Of a stretch of DNA of 64,000 bases, positions 15,719-23,860 are shown one piece after another. Numbering within the stretch: position 1 is the first letter of the stretch; each line of letters opens with the position of its first letter. A model generated the notes under the pieces. The model was not told where the DNA came from. It ran no database searches and saw only the letters and a program-made list of their open reading frames with translations. This DNA comes from an uncultured Collinsella sp. (lineage in GTDB: Bacteria > Actinomycetota > Coriobacteriia > Coriobacteriales > Coriobacteriaceae): contig CAUDNY010000004.1 in assembly GCA_958450865.1 (NCBI GenBank), forward strand, positions 62,001 through 126,000, given 5' to 3'. Position numbers and translations under genes: made by a program.

Positions 15719-17281
15719 ATGCGAAAGCAAATCCATGACAACCCAATCGACCACGGCTGCTCGTGCGCGCTCTCCCACGGAACGTGGCGACGTGTGGGCG
15801 CCAAGCTTGCCTGCGCGGGGGCTTGCGCGCTCATGGTCGGTCAGCTGCTGCTACCCAGCGTGGCGCTCGCCGCCAAATGGGTCAACGTCGGCGGCACGCA
15901 GTACAACAAGGGCGCCGGCGACGAGGCCGGAACGTGGTCCTGGGACGGCGCCGACGACATGAAGCTCAATGGCTACAACGGCGCCGGTATCAGCGCTCAG
16001 GGCAACCTCAATATCGGCGTGACGGGCACCAACACCGTAACGGCCGATTCCTTGCAGAGCGCTATCGAGGTCAAGGACGGCAACCTTGCCATCACGGGGG
16101 AGGGAACCCTCAACGCGACGGCCGAACCACAGAAGAGCAGGAGCGCTGTTAAGGTCGAGTGCGGTAGCCTCGCCATCTCGGGCGACGTGACTCTCAACGC
16201 GACGGCCGGGACCGATACGATAGCGGTTTCGGGGGACGGTAAGGCCGGCGGCGACGTGGACATCCGCGGTGCCAACGTTAACGTGACGGCAACGAACAAA
16301 GTGCCTCATACCATCGGCATTCATACGCGGGCAGGCAACATAACCATTAACGAGGGTGCCGACGTCCACGTCGAGGCGGAGGCGAATGGGGGGCTCAATG
16401 CCGTTGCAGTCTATGCCGAAAACATCTCCTCCGAGCATGGAGGCTGCATCGCGGTGGATAACGCAAAATTAGATGCGGCGGCGCGTAATGCAAACATGTT
16501 GTCGGTCGCCCTGTATTCGTCCGGGGGTAAGGATACATATTTGAGTATTACCAACGGGGCGGATGTTACGCTCGTGGCGAGTGATAGTGTCGAGGTTTTG
16601 GATGGTGTTTGGATGCGCGCGCAGGACGGCGTGTCGCGGGTGCTCGTCGAGAATTCGAGCCTTACAGTTCGATGCGGTGACGGAACTGGCCACAGTCGTA
16701 AACATGGCTACGGAATATATTCCCAGTCCGGCTCCCAGTCCGCCATCCCTCGAATTGACATCATTAATTCAAATGTTGAGGTGTCGGGTAATGCAGCGGC
16801 AATCTACGCTGTCAATCAAGGTGATGCAGCCCCTTGTCTCTCAATTGATGGCGGATCGGTAGTTACGACTCCCGCCGGCGGCACTGTGCGAGAAACTACG
16901 GGAAACGGACTCGTCATCGGTGCTGCCGGGTCGTCCACTATCCAGGATGTTAGGACCTCCGACGAGGTTGCCCGCAGCGTGGTAATCAGCTCCGGAGATG
17001 CGGTCGAGCCTGAGCCCACGCCGCAGCCTGAGCCTACCCCGGCTCCCACGCCGCAGCCAGGCGGCGGAAGTGAGACTGGCACGCCGTCCGTGACGCTGAC
17101 TCAGGCGAGTTCCACGACTGCTGCCTCCAAGCCGGCCGCGAAGGCCACCGCTGCCCAGAAGTCCGTGGGCACTCTGGCCGCCACGGGCGACAACGCCGCG
17201 ACGGCGGCAGCGGCCCTTGGCATCGCCGGCGCAACCGTTGCCGCTGCCGGCATCGCCGCAACCAAGCGCCGCAAGCGCTAG
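15719..17281 (+). CDS. Sortase-anchored beta-helix surface protein
   Basis: A 520-residue secreted protein. A long signal peptide (about 1-52, ending A-L-A-A) precedes a domain (about 55-420) of short G-N-L-x-I-x-G-type strands typical of parallel beta-helix, carbohydrate-domain-like or adhesin repeats. A Pro/Glu/Thr linker (about 425-450) follows, then Ala-rich sequence and a C-terminal sorting signal: L-A-A-T-G-D (from about residue 486), a hydrophobic Ala-rich segment and K-R-R-K-R. It is thus expected to be fixed to the wall by a sortase, possibly the one at 1279. Function may be adhesion or glycan binding. The start is supported by AAGGAGG seven bases upstream; upstream in-frame sequence belongs to the luxR region. 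Confidence 0.85.
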   Translation: MRKQIHDNPIDHGCSCALSHGTWRRVGAKLACAGACALMVGQLLLPSVALAAKWVNVGGTQYNKGAGDEAGTWSWDGADDMKLNGYNGAGISAQGNLNIGVTGTNTVTADSLQSAIEVKDGNLAITGEGTLNATAEPQKSRSAVKVECGSLAISGDVTLNATAGTDTIAVSGDGKAGGDVDIRGANVNVTATNKVPHTIGIHTRAGNITINEGADVHVEAEANGGLNAVAVYAENISSEHGGCIAVDNAKLDAAARNANMLSVALYSSGGKDTYLSITNGADVTLVASDSVEVLDGVWMRAQDGVSRVLVENSSLTVRCGDGTGHSRKHGYGIYSQSGSQSAIPRIDIINSNVEVSGNAAAIYAVNQGDAAPCLSIDGGSVVTTPAGGTVRETTGNGLVIGAAGSSTIQDVRTSDEVARSVVISSGDAVEPEPTPQPEPTPAPTPQPGGGSETGTPSVTLTQASSTTAASKPAAKATAAQKSVGTLAATGDNAATAAAALGIAGATVAAAGIAATKRRKR

Positions 17282-17319
17282 GCTTTTGGTGGCAGCGCCC
17301 ATTCTCGGCTTTTACAAAA

Positions 17320-17374
17320 TCTCGATCTGTAACACCAAACCTGATAGTTGGGCTCTAGGTGTTACAGATTGAGA
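17320..17374. repeat. TCTCGATCTGTAACA palindrome, copy 1
   Basis: The left arm TCTCGATCTGTAACA and the right arm TGTTACAGATTGAGA flank about 25 variable bases. This is one of eight copies in the window; the others are at 17400, 33216, 33300, 35153, 35237, 35318 and 35392. Confidence 0.8.
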
Positions 17375-17399
17375 CGAACTGTTCAGCCGCTAACCTAAC

Positions 17400-17456
17400 G
17401 TCTCGATCTGTAACACGTGGCGAGGAATTTGGTCTCTAACTGTTACAGATTGAGAC
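17400..17456. repeat. TCTCGATCTGTAACA palindrome, copy 2
   Basis: Arms GTCTCGATCTGTAACA and TGTTACAGATTGAGAC around a spacer containing GAGGAATTTGG. It lies 25 bp after copy 1. Confidence 0.8.
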
Positions 17457-17474
17457 AAACGTCGGAATTGGTTC

Positions 17475-17537
17475 GCCGGCCAAGTCCCCGACCACCACAA
17501 AGGCGCATGTCCCCTTTGTGGTGATGGGTTGGCCGGC
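17475..17537. repeat. Nested hairpin with ACCACCACAAAGG stem
   Basis: Outer arms GCCGGCCAA / TTGGCCGGC (17475-17483 and 17529-17537) surround an inner stem of ACCACCACAAAGG and CCTTTGTGGTGAT. The inner stem is shared with the terminator at 14680-14722. Confidence 0.65.
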
Positions 17538-17544
17538 ATAGAGA

Positions 17545-17580
17545 AAAGTCCCCGCCGGGCGTGTGCTCGACGGGGACTTT
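17545..17580 (-). terminator. Terminator of the nfnA-nfnB operon
   Basis: AAAGTCCCCG and CGGGGACTTT form the stem; on the minus strand the stem is followed by CTTTTCTCT. It lies 29 bp beyond the nfnB stop. Confidence 0.75.
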
Positions 17581-17608
17581 GCCGTTTGGTGGCTAGCGCT
17601 GCAGGTGA

Positions 17609-19018
17609 TTACTCGCCCAGCAGGCTCTTGGTGATCGAAGCGGCGGCCTTCTTGCCGGCGCCCATCGCCAGAATGACCGTAGCGGCACCGGTGACGATGT
17701 CGCCGCCGGCCCAGATGCGGGGATCGGTGGTCTGGCCGGTCTCCTCGTCGGCGACGATGTAGCCCCACTTGTTGAGCTCCATCTTGCCGCCGATCTTGGC
17801 AGCGAAGGGGTTGGCGTTGGTGCCAATAGCCGAAATCGCGACGTCGCAGGGGATCTCCTCGATGGCGCCCTCGATGGGCACCGGGCGACGACGGCCGGAC
17901 TCGTCAGGCTCGCCGAGCTCCATCTTCTGGACCTTGACGGCGCACACGGAGCCGTCCTCGCCAGCGACAAACTCGAGCGGGGAGACGAGCGGCAGAACCT
18001 CGACGCCCTCGGCCTTAGCATGGTGCAGCTCGGCGCGACGGCAAGGCATCTCGTCCTCGGTACGACGGTAGGCGATGATGGCGTGCTCGGCGCCCAAGCG
18101 CTTGGCGGTACGGACGGCGTCCATAGCCACGTTGCCGCCACCAAAGACGACGACGTTCTTGCCGTGCTTGGTGGGGGTGTCGTACTCGGGGAACTTATTG
18201 GCCTTCATCAGGTTCACGCGGGTGAGGTACTCGTTTGCGAAGAAGACGTTGGGCAGGTTCTCGCCGGGAACGTTGAGGAACTTGGGCAGGCCAGCGCCGG
18301 TCGCCACGTAGATGGCGTCGAAGCCCTGCTCGAACAGCTCCTCGGCCGTGGCCATGTTGCCCACGACGGAGTTGTACTCAAACTTGACGCCCATGTCCTC
18401 CAGGCCGTCAATTTCGCGCTTGACGACTGCCTTGGGCAGACGGAACTCGGGGATGCCGTAGACCAGCACGCCGCCGCCGGTGAAGAAGGCCTCGAAGACG
18501 GTAACGTCAAAGCCGTTGCGGGCGAGCTCGCCGGCGCAGGTGATGCCGGACGGGCCGGAGCCGACGACGGCGACCTTCTTGCCGTTCTTGGGGGCCATCT
18601 TGGGCGTGGAGGCGAGCTCGGGGCGGTCACCCAGGAAGCGCTCGAGCTGGCCGATGGCCACGGGCTCGGACTTCTTACCACGGATGCACTTGCCCTCGCA
18701 CTGGTTCTCCTGCGGGCAGACGCGACCGCAGATGGCGGGAAGCATGGAGTCCTCGCGGATGGTATCGAGAGCGCCGCCGAAGTCCTTCGCGCGGATCTGC
18801 TCAATAAAGCGGGGGATGTTGATGTTGACGGGGCAGCCCTCAACACAGAACGGCTTCTTGCAGTTGAGGCAGCGCTCGGCCTCGGCCAGCGCCATCTCCT
18901 CGGTGAAGCCCTTGTCGACGGGGCGGAAGTCGCAGGCGCGCTCGGCAGCCGGCTCCTCGTTATCGGGGGTGCGGGGCGACTTCATATCGGCAACGAAACG
19001 ACCGTTAACTAGTGGCAT
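17609..19018 (-). CDS. nfnB: NADPH-dependent glutamate-synthase-like flavoprotein, probable NfnB (large subunit of NADH:ferredoxin-NADP+ oxidoreductase)
   Basis: A 469-residue flavoprotein of the GltD family. The N-terminal region (about 45-120) has the two cysteine clusters C-L-N-C-x4-C-x3-C-P and I-C-G-R-V-C-P-Q-x-x-Q-C that bind 4Fe-4S centres. A FAD Rossmann motif (V-A-V-V-G-S-G-P-S-G) lies near 148-157 and an NADPH-binding G-G-G-N-V-A-M-D near 290. Alone it might be a glutamate-synthase beta subunit, but no large GltB is present; the upstream gene encodes a matching small flavoprotein, so the pair fits NfnAB, which bifurcates electrons from NADPH to ferredoxin and NAD+. The start overlaps nfnA by ten bases. 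Confidence 0.85.
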   Translation of the reverse strand: MPLVNGRFVADMKSPRTPDNEEPAAERACDFRPVDKGFTEEMALAEAERCLNCKKPFCVEGCPVNINIPRFIEQIRAKDFGGALDTIREDSMLPAICGRVCPQENQCEGKCIRGKKSEPVAIGQLERFLGDRPELASTPKMAPKNGKKVAVVGSGPSGITCAGELARNGFDVTVFEAFFTGGGVLVYGIPEFRLPKAVVKREIDGLEDMGVKFEYNSVVGNMATAEELFEQGFDAIYVATGAGLPKFLNVPGENLPNVFFANEYLTRVNLMKANKFPEYDTPTKHGKNVVVFGGGNVAMDAVRTAKRLGAEHAIIAYRRTEDEMPCRRAELHHAKAEGVEVLPLVSPLEFVAGEDGSVCAVKVQKMELGEPDESGRRRPVPIEGAIEEIPCDVAISAIGTNANPFAAKIGGKMELNKWGYIVADEETGQTTDPRIWAGGDIVTGAATVILAMGAGKKAAASITKSLLGE

Positions 19019-19848
19019 GCGCAGCTCTTTTCCTCATAAGCCTTGAGGGACTCGCCCTCTTCGGAACGGTAAGCGGCCTGGCGGGCACGAAGGTCATCCC
19101 AGTCGACCAGGGTGGCATCGAAGTCGGGGCCGTCGACGCAAGCGAACTTGGTCACGCCGCCCACCTCGACGCGGCAGCAGCCGCACATGCCGGTGCCGTC
19201 AACCATGATGGGGTTGAGCGACGCGGTGATGGGGGTGTCGTACTTCTGGGCGGTGAGGGTCGAGAACTTCATCATCGGAACGGGGCCGACGCAGAAGACC
19301 TGGCTCACGGCCTTGTCCTGCAGCAGGCGCTCCAGCGGAGCGGTGACAACGCCCTGCTCGCCGTAGGAGCCGTCGTCGGTGGTGATGTGAATGTGGTTCT
19401 CGTCGAGGAGCTCGCGGAACTGGTCCTCCATGAGCAGGAGGTCCTTGGTGCGGGCGCCCATGATGGCGTGCACCTCGTGGCCGGTCTCGACCAGGTGCTT
19501 GGCGACCGGGAAGGCAATTGCCAGGCCGACGCCGCCGCCAATGACGGCGCAGGGGCCCTCGGCCATCTCGGTGGGAACGCCCAGCGGGCCCACGACATCG
19601 CGCAGCGACTCGCCGGCCTCGTAGGTGGAAAGCATCTCGGTGGTCTTGCCGATCACCATGAAGATGAACTCGACCCAGCCCTCGTCACCGTTCCAGCCGG
19701 CCAGGGTAAACGGGACGCGCTCGCCCGTCTCGTTGGCGCGAACCATGAGGAACTGTCCAGCGTGCGCATGCTTGGCGATCGCAGGCGCCTCGATGCGGAA
19801 CTTGAACACCTTCTCCGAGAACTGCGTCTTCTCCAGGATCTTATACAT
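19009..19848 (-). CDS. nfnA: Probable NfnA (small subunit; FAD/2Fe-2S, sulfide dehydrogenase/PyrK-like)
   Basis: A 279-residue ferredoxin-reductase-like protein. A FAD-binding barrel (about 1-95) is followed by a nucleotide-binding domain with A-V-I-G-G-G-V-G near residue 101 and the V-F-C-V-G-P-V-P-M-M segment near 195. A C-terminal cysteine motif (D-G-T-G-M-C-G-C-C then F-A-C-V-D-G-P) fits the 2Fe-2S site of this family. It lies directly before nfnB with a ten-base overlap, giving the usual nfnA-nfnB order. The protein ends in an extra C-A-C-H. AAGAGAGGGG precedes the start. Confidence 0.86.
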   Translation of the reverse strand: MYKILEKTQFSEKVFKFRIEAPAIAKHAHAGQFLMVRANETGERVPFTLAGWNGDEGWVEFIFMVIGKTTEMLSTYEAGESLRDVVGPLGVPTEMAEGPCAVIGGGVGLAIAFPVAKHLVETGHEVHAIMGARTKDLLLMEDQFRELLDENHIHITTDDGSYGEQGVVTAPLERLLQDKAVSQVFCVGPVPMMKFSTLTAQKYDTPITASLNPIMVDGTGMCGCCRVEVGGVTKFACVDGPDFDATLVDWDDLRARQAAYRSEEGESLKAYEEKSCACH

Positions 19849-20021
19849 AGAACCCCTCTCTTGTTAGGGCCGCCGAACCGTGCCTCCACGGAAATGGACG
19901 GTAGCCCGAGTAAAACCGTACGCGCACAGGCGTTGTGCAGACATACGGTGCAAATTATACCCTCATGGACATGCTGTTTACGTGTGTCTTCGGCGGTTGG
20001 GAAAAGGGCTTATCCACTTCG

Positions 20022-20062
20022 ACCTACCAAATAGGGATAGGTTTATTTTGGTCGGTTTTATC
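20022..20062. repeat. AAAACCTGCC-type hairpin repeat (copy 2 of 3)
   Basis: GACCTACCAAA pairs with TTTTGGTCGGTTTT, with AGGGATAGGTTTATTTTGG inside. Compare 6039-6078. It lies upstream of nfnA. Confidence 0.55.
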
Positions 20063-20074
20063 AGGCAAAACGGC

Positions 20075-20117
20075 AAAGGGGACCGGCCTCGGGTTGTGAT
20101 GAGGCCGGCCCCCTTTG
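20075..20117. terminator. Strong hairpin, probable terminator of the glmU-prs-pth cluster
   Basis: AAAGGGGACCGGCCTC (20075-20090) pairs with GAGGCCGGCCCCCTTT (20101-20116). On the minus strand it is followed by GCCGTTTTGCC. It lies between pth and nfnA. Confidence 0.65.
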
Positions 20118-20183
20118 GGGTGTTATGCGTGTATGGCGGCGCGGGGTTTATTGCGATGCAGCCACCGGGGCGTTTCCGCAGAT

Positions 20184-20224
20184 AAAACCTGCCAAAATTA
20201 ACATCCCTAAACGGTAGGTTTTAG
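20184..20224. repeat. AAAACCTGCC-type hairpin repeat (copy 3 of 3)
   Basis: AAAACCTGCC and GGTAGGTTTT form the stem around AAAATTAACATCCCTAAAC. It overlaps the pth stop codon on the minus strand. Compare 6039-6078 and 20022-20062. Confidence 0.55.
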
Positions 20225-20850
20225 TGCTTGCCGTTGGCGGAGGCGGCGCCGTTGACGTGGTCGCGGGCATAGATCACGCCGTGGACGATGGCCAAACCGG
20301 CGGCATCTGCGGCGCGGGCGCAGGTGTCCCGGAAGTCCTCGGCCTCGCGGGCGCGCAGCTGCTTGAGCACGTAGTCGGCGACGGCCATCTTGCCGGGAGG
20401 GTTGCCGATGCCGGTGCGGATGCGGCTGAAGTCGCGACTGCCCATCTTGTCGATGATGGAGCGCAGGCCGTTGTGGCCAGCGTGGCCGCCGCCCACCTTA
20501 ACACGTACGTCGCCGGCGGGGATGTCGAGCTCATCGTGGATCACGAGCAGCTCCTCGGCCTTGATCTTGTACTCGCGGCAGAGCTTGGAGATGGGGCCAC
20601 CCGAGGTATTCATATACGACTGCGGCTTGACCAGCACGATCTGGCGCTTGCCGCCCTCTTCCTCGGCATCGTTGATATTGATGAGCGCGACCTCGGCGCC
20701 TGCCTGGTTTTTCCAGTACGTGACACCGGCCTGACGGGCCAGCTCATCGATTGCCTTAAAGCCGGCATTGTGGCGGGTCTCGGCATATTCCTCGCCCGGG
20801 TTGCCAAGTCCGGCAACCATGCGAATCTTGAGCGGCTGTGCAGCTGCCAT
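20221..20850 (-). CDS. pth: Peptidyl-tRNA hydrolase
   Basis: A 209-residue Pth, which frees tRNA from peptidyl-tRNAs that drop off ribosomes. The family signatures are all visible: G-L-G-N-P-G near residue 14, R-H-N-A-G-F with the catalytic His, the K-P-Q-S-Y-M-N-T-S-G loop, H-D-E-L-D-I, and G-G-G-H-A-G-H-N-G-L-R-S. Length is normal with a slightly longer C-terminus. It follows prs and glmU on the same strand, an order seen in many Gram-positive bacteria. AAAGGAAG precedes the start. Confidence 0.96.
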   Translation of the reverse strand: MAAAQPLKIRMVAGLGNPGEEYAETRHNAGFKAIDELARQAGVTYWKNQAGAEVALININDAEEEGGKRQIVLVKPQSYMNTSGGPISKLCREYKIKAEELLVIHDELDIPAGDVRVKVGGGHAGHNGLRSIIDKMGSRDFSRIRTGIGNPPGKMAVADYVLKQLRAREAEDFRDTCARAADAAGLAIVHGVIYARDHVNGAASANGKH

Positions 20851-20968
20851 AGGCTTCCTTTCGTTACATAAGTAGTTCGTTCAACGACAAAGGCTACCAC
20901 GCCCGCCGAAGGCGAGACTTCGTTTCAGCGAAATCCCACCAGACAAAAGCGCGGCCGCGGCAGAGCGA

Positions 20969-21046
20969 GCCGTCGGAACAGAAGAAACCCCCGCGCGACC
21001 TTTGCGAAGCAAGGGGGAGCGCGGGGGTTTCTTCTGTTCCGACGGC
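20969..21046. repeat. Perfect 28-bp inverted repeat between pth and prs
   Basis: Arms 20969-20996 and 21019-21046 are exact reverse complements; the loop contains CTTTGCGAAGCAA, which is also found in the loop of 596-683. It lies 29 bp after the prs stop, so it may terminate or attenuate. Confidence 0.8.
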
Positions 21047-21074
21047 GATGCGCCGGGTTGCAAGGACGATGCGA

Positions 21075-22061
21075 TTACAGCGCGAAGTCGCCGCCGACGA
21101 GCGTGGAGACGGGCTCCTCGTGGTAAACGGCGGAGATGGCCTGAGCGAACTCCTCGGCGACCGAGATAGTCTTGATCTTGCCGCCGACCTCGACGGGGAT
21201 GGCGTCGGTGACGACGCACTCGACGATGGGGGCATCGTTCAGGCGCTCGATGGCCGGACCGGAGAAGATGCCGTGGGTGGCGCAGACGTAGATGTCGCCG
21301 GCGCCCATAGCCTTGAGCTCCTTGACGTTGGCGCACAGGGTGCCAGCGGTGTCGATCATGTCGTCGTTGATGATGCAGGTCTTGCCCTTGATGTCACCGA
21401 TGATGCCCATGACCTCGGCGGCGTTGTGGCGCGGACGGCCCTTGTGGGCGATGGCCAGGTCGCAGCCGAGCATGTCGGACAGCTTCTTGGCGGCCTTGGC
21501 GCGACCCACGTCGGGGGAGACGACAACCAGGTTGTCGGTGTCGAAGTGCATGTCGTTGTAGTACTGGCCAAACAGCGGCAGTGCGGACAGGTGGTTAACC
21601 GGGATATCGAAGAAGCCCTGGATCTGGCCCTGGTGCAGGTCGAGGGTGATGATGCGGTTGACGCCGGCGCGCTCGAGCAGGTTGGCGACGAGGCGGGCGG
21701 TGATGGGCTCGCGCGGGCCGGCCTTGCGGTCCTGGCGGGCATAGCCGTAGTGGGTGATAACGGCGGTGATGGAGCGGGCGGATGCGCGCTTGGCAGCGTC
21801 GGTGGCGATGAGCAGCTCCATGAGCATGTCGTTGACGTTGCCGCCGGCCACGGACTGAATCAGGAAGACGTCGGCGCCGCGGACGGTCTCGTCGTAGCGG
21901 GCGTAAATCTCACCATTGGCGAACTGCTTTAGCGTAAGGCCCGAAAGCTCGACCCCAAGGTACTCAGCAATCTTCTGAGCGAGGGGACGGTTGGAGGAAC
22001 CGGAATACACGCGGATGGACTTGCGCATATTCTCCGACTTCTCGGGATCATTAATCGGCAT
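21075..22061 (-). CDS. prs: Ribose-phosphate pyrophosphokinase
   Basis: A 328-residue class I PRPP synthetase. It makes PRPP from ribose 5-phosphate and ATP for purine, pyrimidine, histidine and NAD synthesis. Seen are the opening R-V-Y-S-G-S-S-N-R-P-L-A, the F-A-N-G-E-I-Y-A-R-Y segment, Y-G-Y-A-R-Q-D-R-K (ATP loop), and the PRPP loop D-D-M-I-D-T-A-G-T. Length is normal. It sits downstream of glmU as in many Gram-positive bacteria. GGAGAAGGG precedes the start. Confidence 0.96.
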   Translation of the reverse strand: MPINDPEKSENMRKSIRVYSGSSNRPLAQKIAEYLGVELSGLTLKQFANGEIYARYDETVRGADVFLIQSVAGGNVNDMLMELLIATDAAKRASARSITAVITHYGYARQDRKAGPREPITARLVANLLERAGVNRIITLDLHQGQIQGFFDIPVNHLSALPLFGQYYNDMHFDTDNLVVVSPDVGRAKAAKKLSDMLGCDLAIAHKGRPRHNAAEVMGIIGDIKGKTCIINDDMIDTAGTLCANVKELKAMGAGDIYVCATHGIFSGPAIERLNDAPIVECVVTDAIPVEVGGKIKTISVAEEFAQAISAVYHEEPVSTLVGGDFAL

Positions 22062-22204
22062 TACCCTTCTCCTTTATACATCGAATGCCATATAGATGCC
22101 TTGTTGCATTGTAACCGCGCGGCGGGGTTTATCGGGTCCTGATAACGTCTTTACCGCCAACGGACACGAACCGACCACTCATCCGGTTGCGCAGGTCACG
22201 ATAG

Positions 22205-22237
22205 AAAAAGGAGCCGCCCCCCATGGAACAGCTCCTT
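22205..22237 (-). terminator. Hairpin with U-tract after glmU
   Basis: On the minus strand AAGGAGC and GCTCCTT pair around a 16-base loop, followed by a T5 run. It could partly end glmU transcription before prs. Confidence 0.65.
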
Positions 22238-22254
22238 AGATGCTTGGTAAAACG

Positions 22255-23667
22255 TTATACCTCGTCGTCCTCGTGCAGACGGCGGCGATAATCGGCGGCC
22301 CAGCCCTCAATGTTTACCTGACGGGCGCGGCCCAGGCCGAGCGCGTCTGCCGGGACCGGCTCGGTGATGACGGAGCCGGCGGCCACGAGTGCACTGTCGC
22401 CGATCTGGGCGGGCGCGACCATCATGGTGTCGGAGCCAATGAAGGCATCCTTGCCGATGACGGTCTTGTGCTTGTGGACGCCGTCGTAGTTGCAGGTGAT
22501 GGAGCCCGCGCCCACGTTGACGCCGGAGCCCATGGTGGTGTCGCCGATGTAGGACAGGTGCGGCACCTTGGAGCCCTCGCCGATCGTGGACTTCTTGATC
22601 TCCACGTGCGTGCCGGCCTTGGAGCCGTCGAGCATGTGGGTGCCCGGGCGCAGGTAGGCGCGCGGGCCGCAGTCGACGCCGTTCTCGATGACGGCCTCGA
22701 TGGCGATGGTCTCATCGATGGTGCAGCCGCTGCCGACGGTGGTGTCGGTGAGGCGGCTGTTGGGGCCGAGCTGGCACTCCTCGCCCACGGTGACGTGGCC
22801 GATCAGGTGCGTCTGCGGCCAGACGACGGTGTCGCGGCCGATGGTGGCATCAGGGCCGATCCAGGCCTGCGTGGGGTCGATGAAGGTAACGCCCTCGGCC
22901 ATCCAGTGCTCGTTGATGCGGTCGCGCGCGATGGCGGTAAGCTGTGCGAGCTGGATGCGGCTGTTGACGCCCAGGCCGTCGCGGTAGTCGTCGCAGTGGA
23001 AGATGGAGACTGCCTGGCCGTGGCCCTTGAGGATCTCGAGCATGTCGGGCAGATAGTACTCGGACTGCGCGTTGTCGTTGCCGATCTCGTCGATGTGGGC
23101 GGCGAGCTGCGCGCCGTCGAAGGCGTAGCAGCCGGCGTTGCACTCCAGCAGTGTGGCGGCCTGCTCGGGCGTGCAGTCCTTCTGCTCGATGATGCGCTCG
23201 ATCTGACCATCGGCGCCCAGCTTGATGCGGCCGTATCCGAAAGGATCGGGCGGGGTCATGGTCATGACGGTGCAGGCGAGCTCGCCGGTGGCGACGGTTT
23301 GCGCGAACTTGGCGACGGTGTCGGCGGTGATGAGCGGCAGGTCGCCGTTGAGCACGACGACGGGGCCTTGCGTGATGCCACAGGCCTCGAGCGCGACCTT
23401 CACGGCATGACCGGTGCCCAGGCGCTCGGTCTGCTCAACGCACTCGACCTTGGTGGCACTGGTGGCGTAGGCGCCGTCGATGAGGGCGCGCATCTCGTCG
23501 GCGTGGCTGCCGATGACGACCACGACGCGGCTGCAGCCGGCCTTGATGGTAGCGTCGACGATCCACTGGACCATGGGCTTGCCCAGGATCTTGTGCGAAA
23601 CCTTGCAGTGGTTCGACTTCATGCGGGTGCCCTCGCCGGCGGCGAGGATAATTGCGGTTGCGTCCAT
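22255..23667 (-). CDS. glmU: Bifunctional UDP-N-acetylglucosamine pyrophosphorylase / glucosamine-1-phosphate N-acetyltransferase
   Basis: A 470-residue GlmU that makes UDP-GlcNAc for peptidoglycan. The N-terminal uridyltransferase half has the L-A-A-G-E-G-T-R-M-K signature at about 8-17 and N-G-D-L-P-L-I. The C-terminal half is a left-handed beta helix of hexapeptide repeats, with the acetyl-CoA site around Y-I-G-D-T and N-Y-D-G and the closing V-P-A-D-A-L-G-L segment. The ATG at 23667 is chosen because GGAGAT precedes it and the conserved domain starts three residues later; longer in-frame upstream sequence is not conserved-looking. prs follows. Confidence 0.95.
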   Translation of the reverse strand: MDATAIILAAGEGTRMKSNHCKVSHKILGKPMVQWIVDATIKAGCSRVVVVIGSHADEMRALIDGAYATSATKVECVEQTERLGTGHAVKVALEACGITQGPVVVLNGDLPLITADTVAKFAQTVATGELACTVMTMTPPDPFGYGRIKLGADGQIERIIEQKDCTPEQAATLLECNAGCYAFDGAQLAAHIDEIGNDNAQSEYYLPDMLEILKGHGQAVSIFHCDDYRDGLGVNSRIQLAQLTAIARDRINEHWMAEGVTFIDPTQAWIGPDATIGRDTVVWPQTHLIGHVTVGEECQLGPNSRLTDTTVGSGCTIDETIAIEAVIENGVDCGPRAYLRPGTHMLDGSKAGTHVEIKKSTIGEGSKVPHLSYIGDTTMGSGVNVGAGSITCNYDGVHKHKTVIGKDAFIGSDTMMVAPAQIGDSALVAAGSVITEPVPADALGLGRARQVNIEGWAADYRRRLHEDDEV

Positions 23668-23860
23668 GTGATCTCCTGTTACGTTATAGAGACGTGTGTT
23701 TGGAAACGATACACGGCGCAATATGATACCGCAGGCATATGTTGAGCGCGTAGCGATTGGTTTGCGGCGGTTGAGGCTTGCGCCGCCGGCGTGGCGTTTG
23801 TGCTGCTTGCGTGCGGCGTTGGCGGTGCTGCGGAGCTGTCGTTTGAGCGAGGGGACGGGG

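Noticed and set aside
18020..19012. A 330-codon plus-strand frame opposite nfnB
   Set aside because: Shadow frame with no recognisable domain.
17609..19018. Glutamate synthase small subunit as the first choice
   Set aside because: No large GltB gene is present and the overlapping upstream gene encodes an NfnA-type flavoprotein, so NfnB fits better; GltD remains an alternative.
22240..23745. A 501-codon plus-strand frame opposite glmU
   Set aside because: Shadow of glmU; repetitive Asp/Val/Gly composition and no family resemblance.
23696..23860. N-terminal extension of the EcfT protein
   Set aside because: The extra 55 residues are Arg/Leu/Ala-rich, unlike EcfT, and lack a ribosome site; GTG at 23861 has one.
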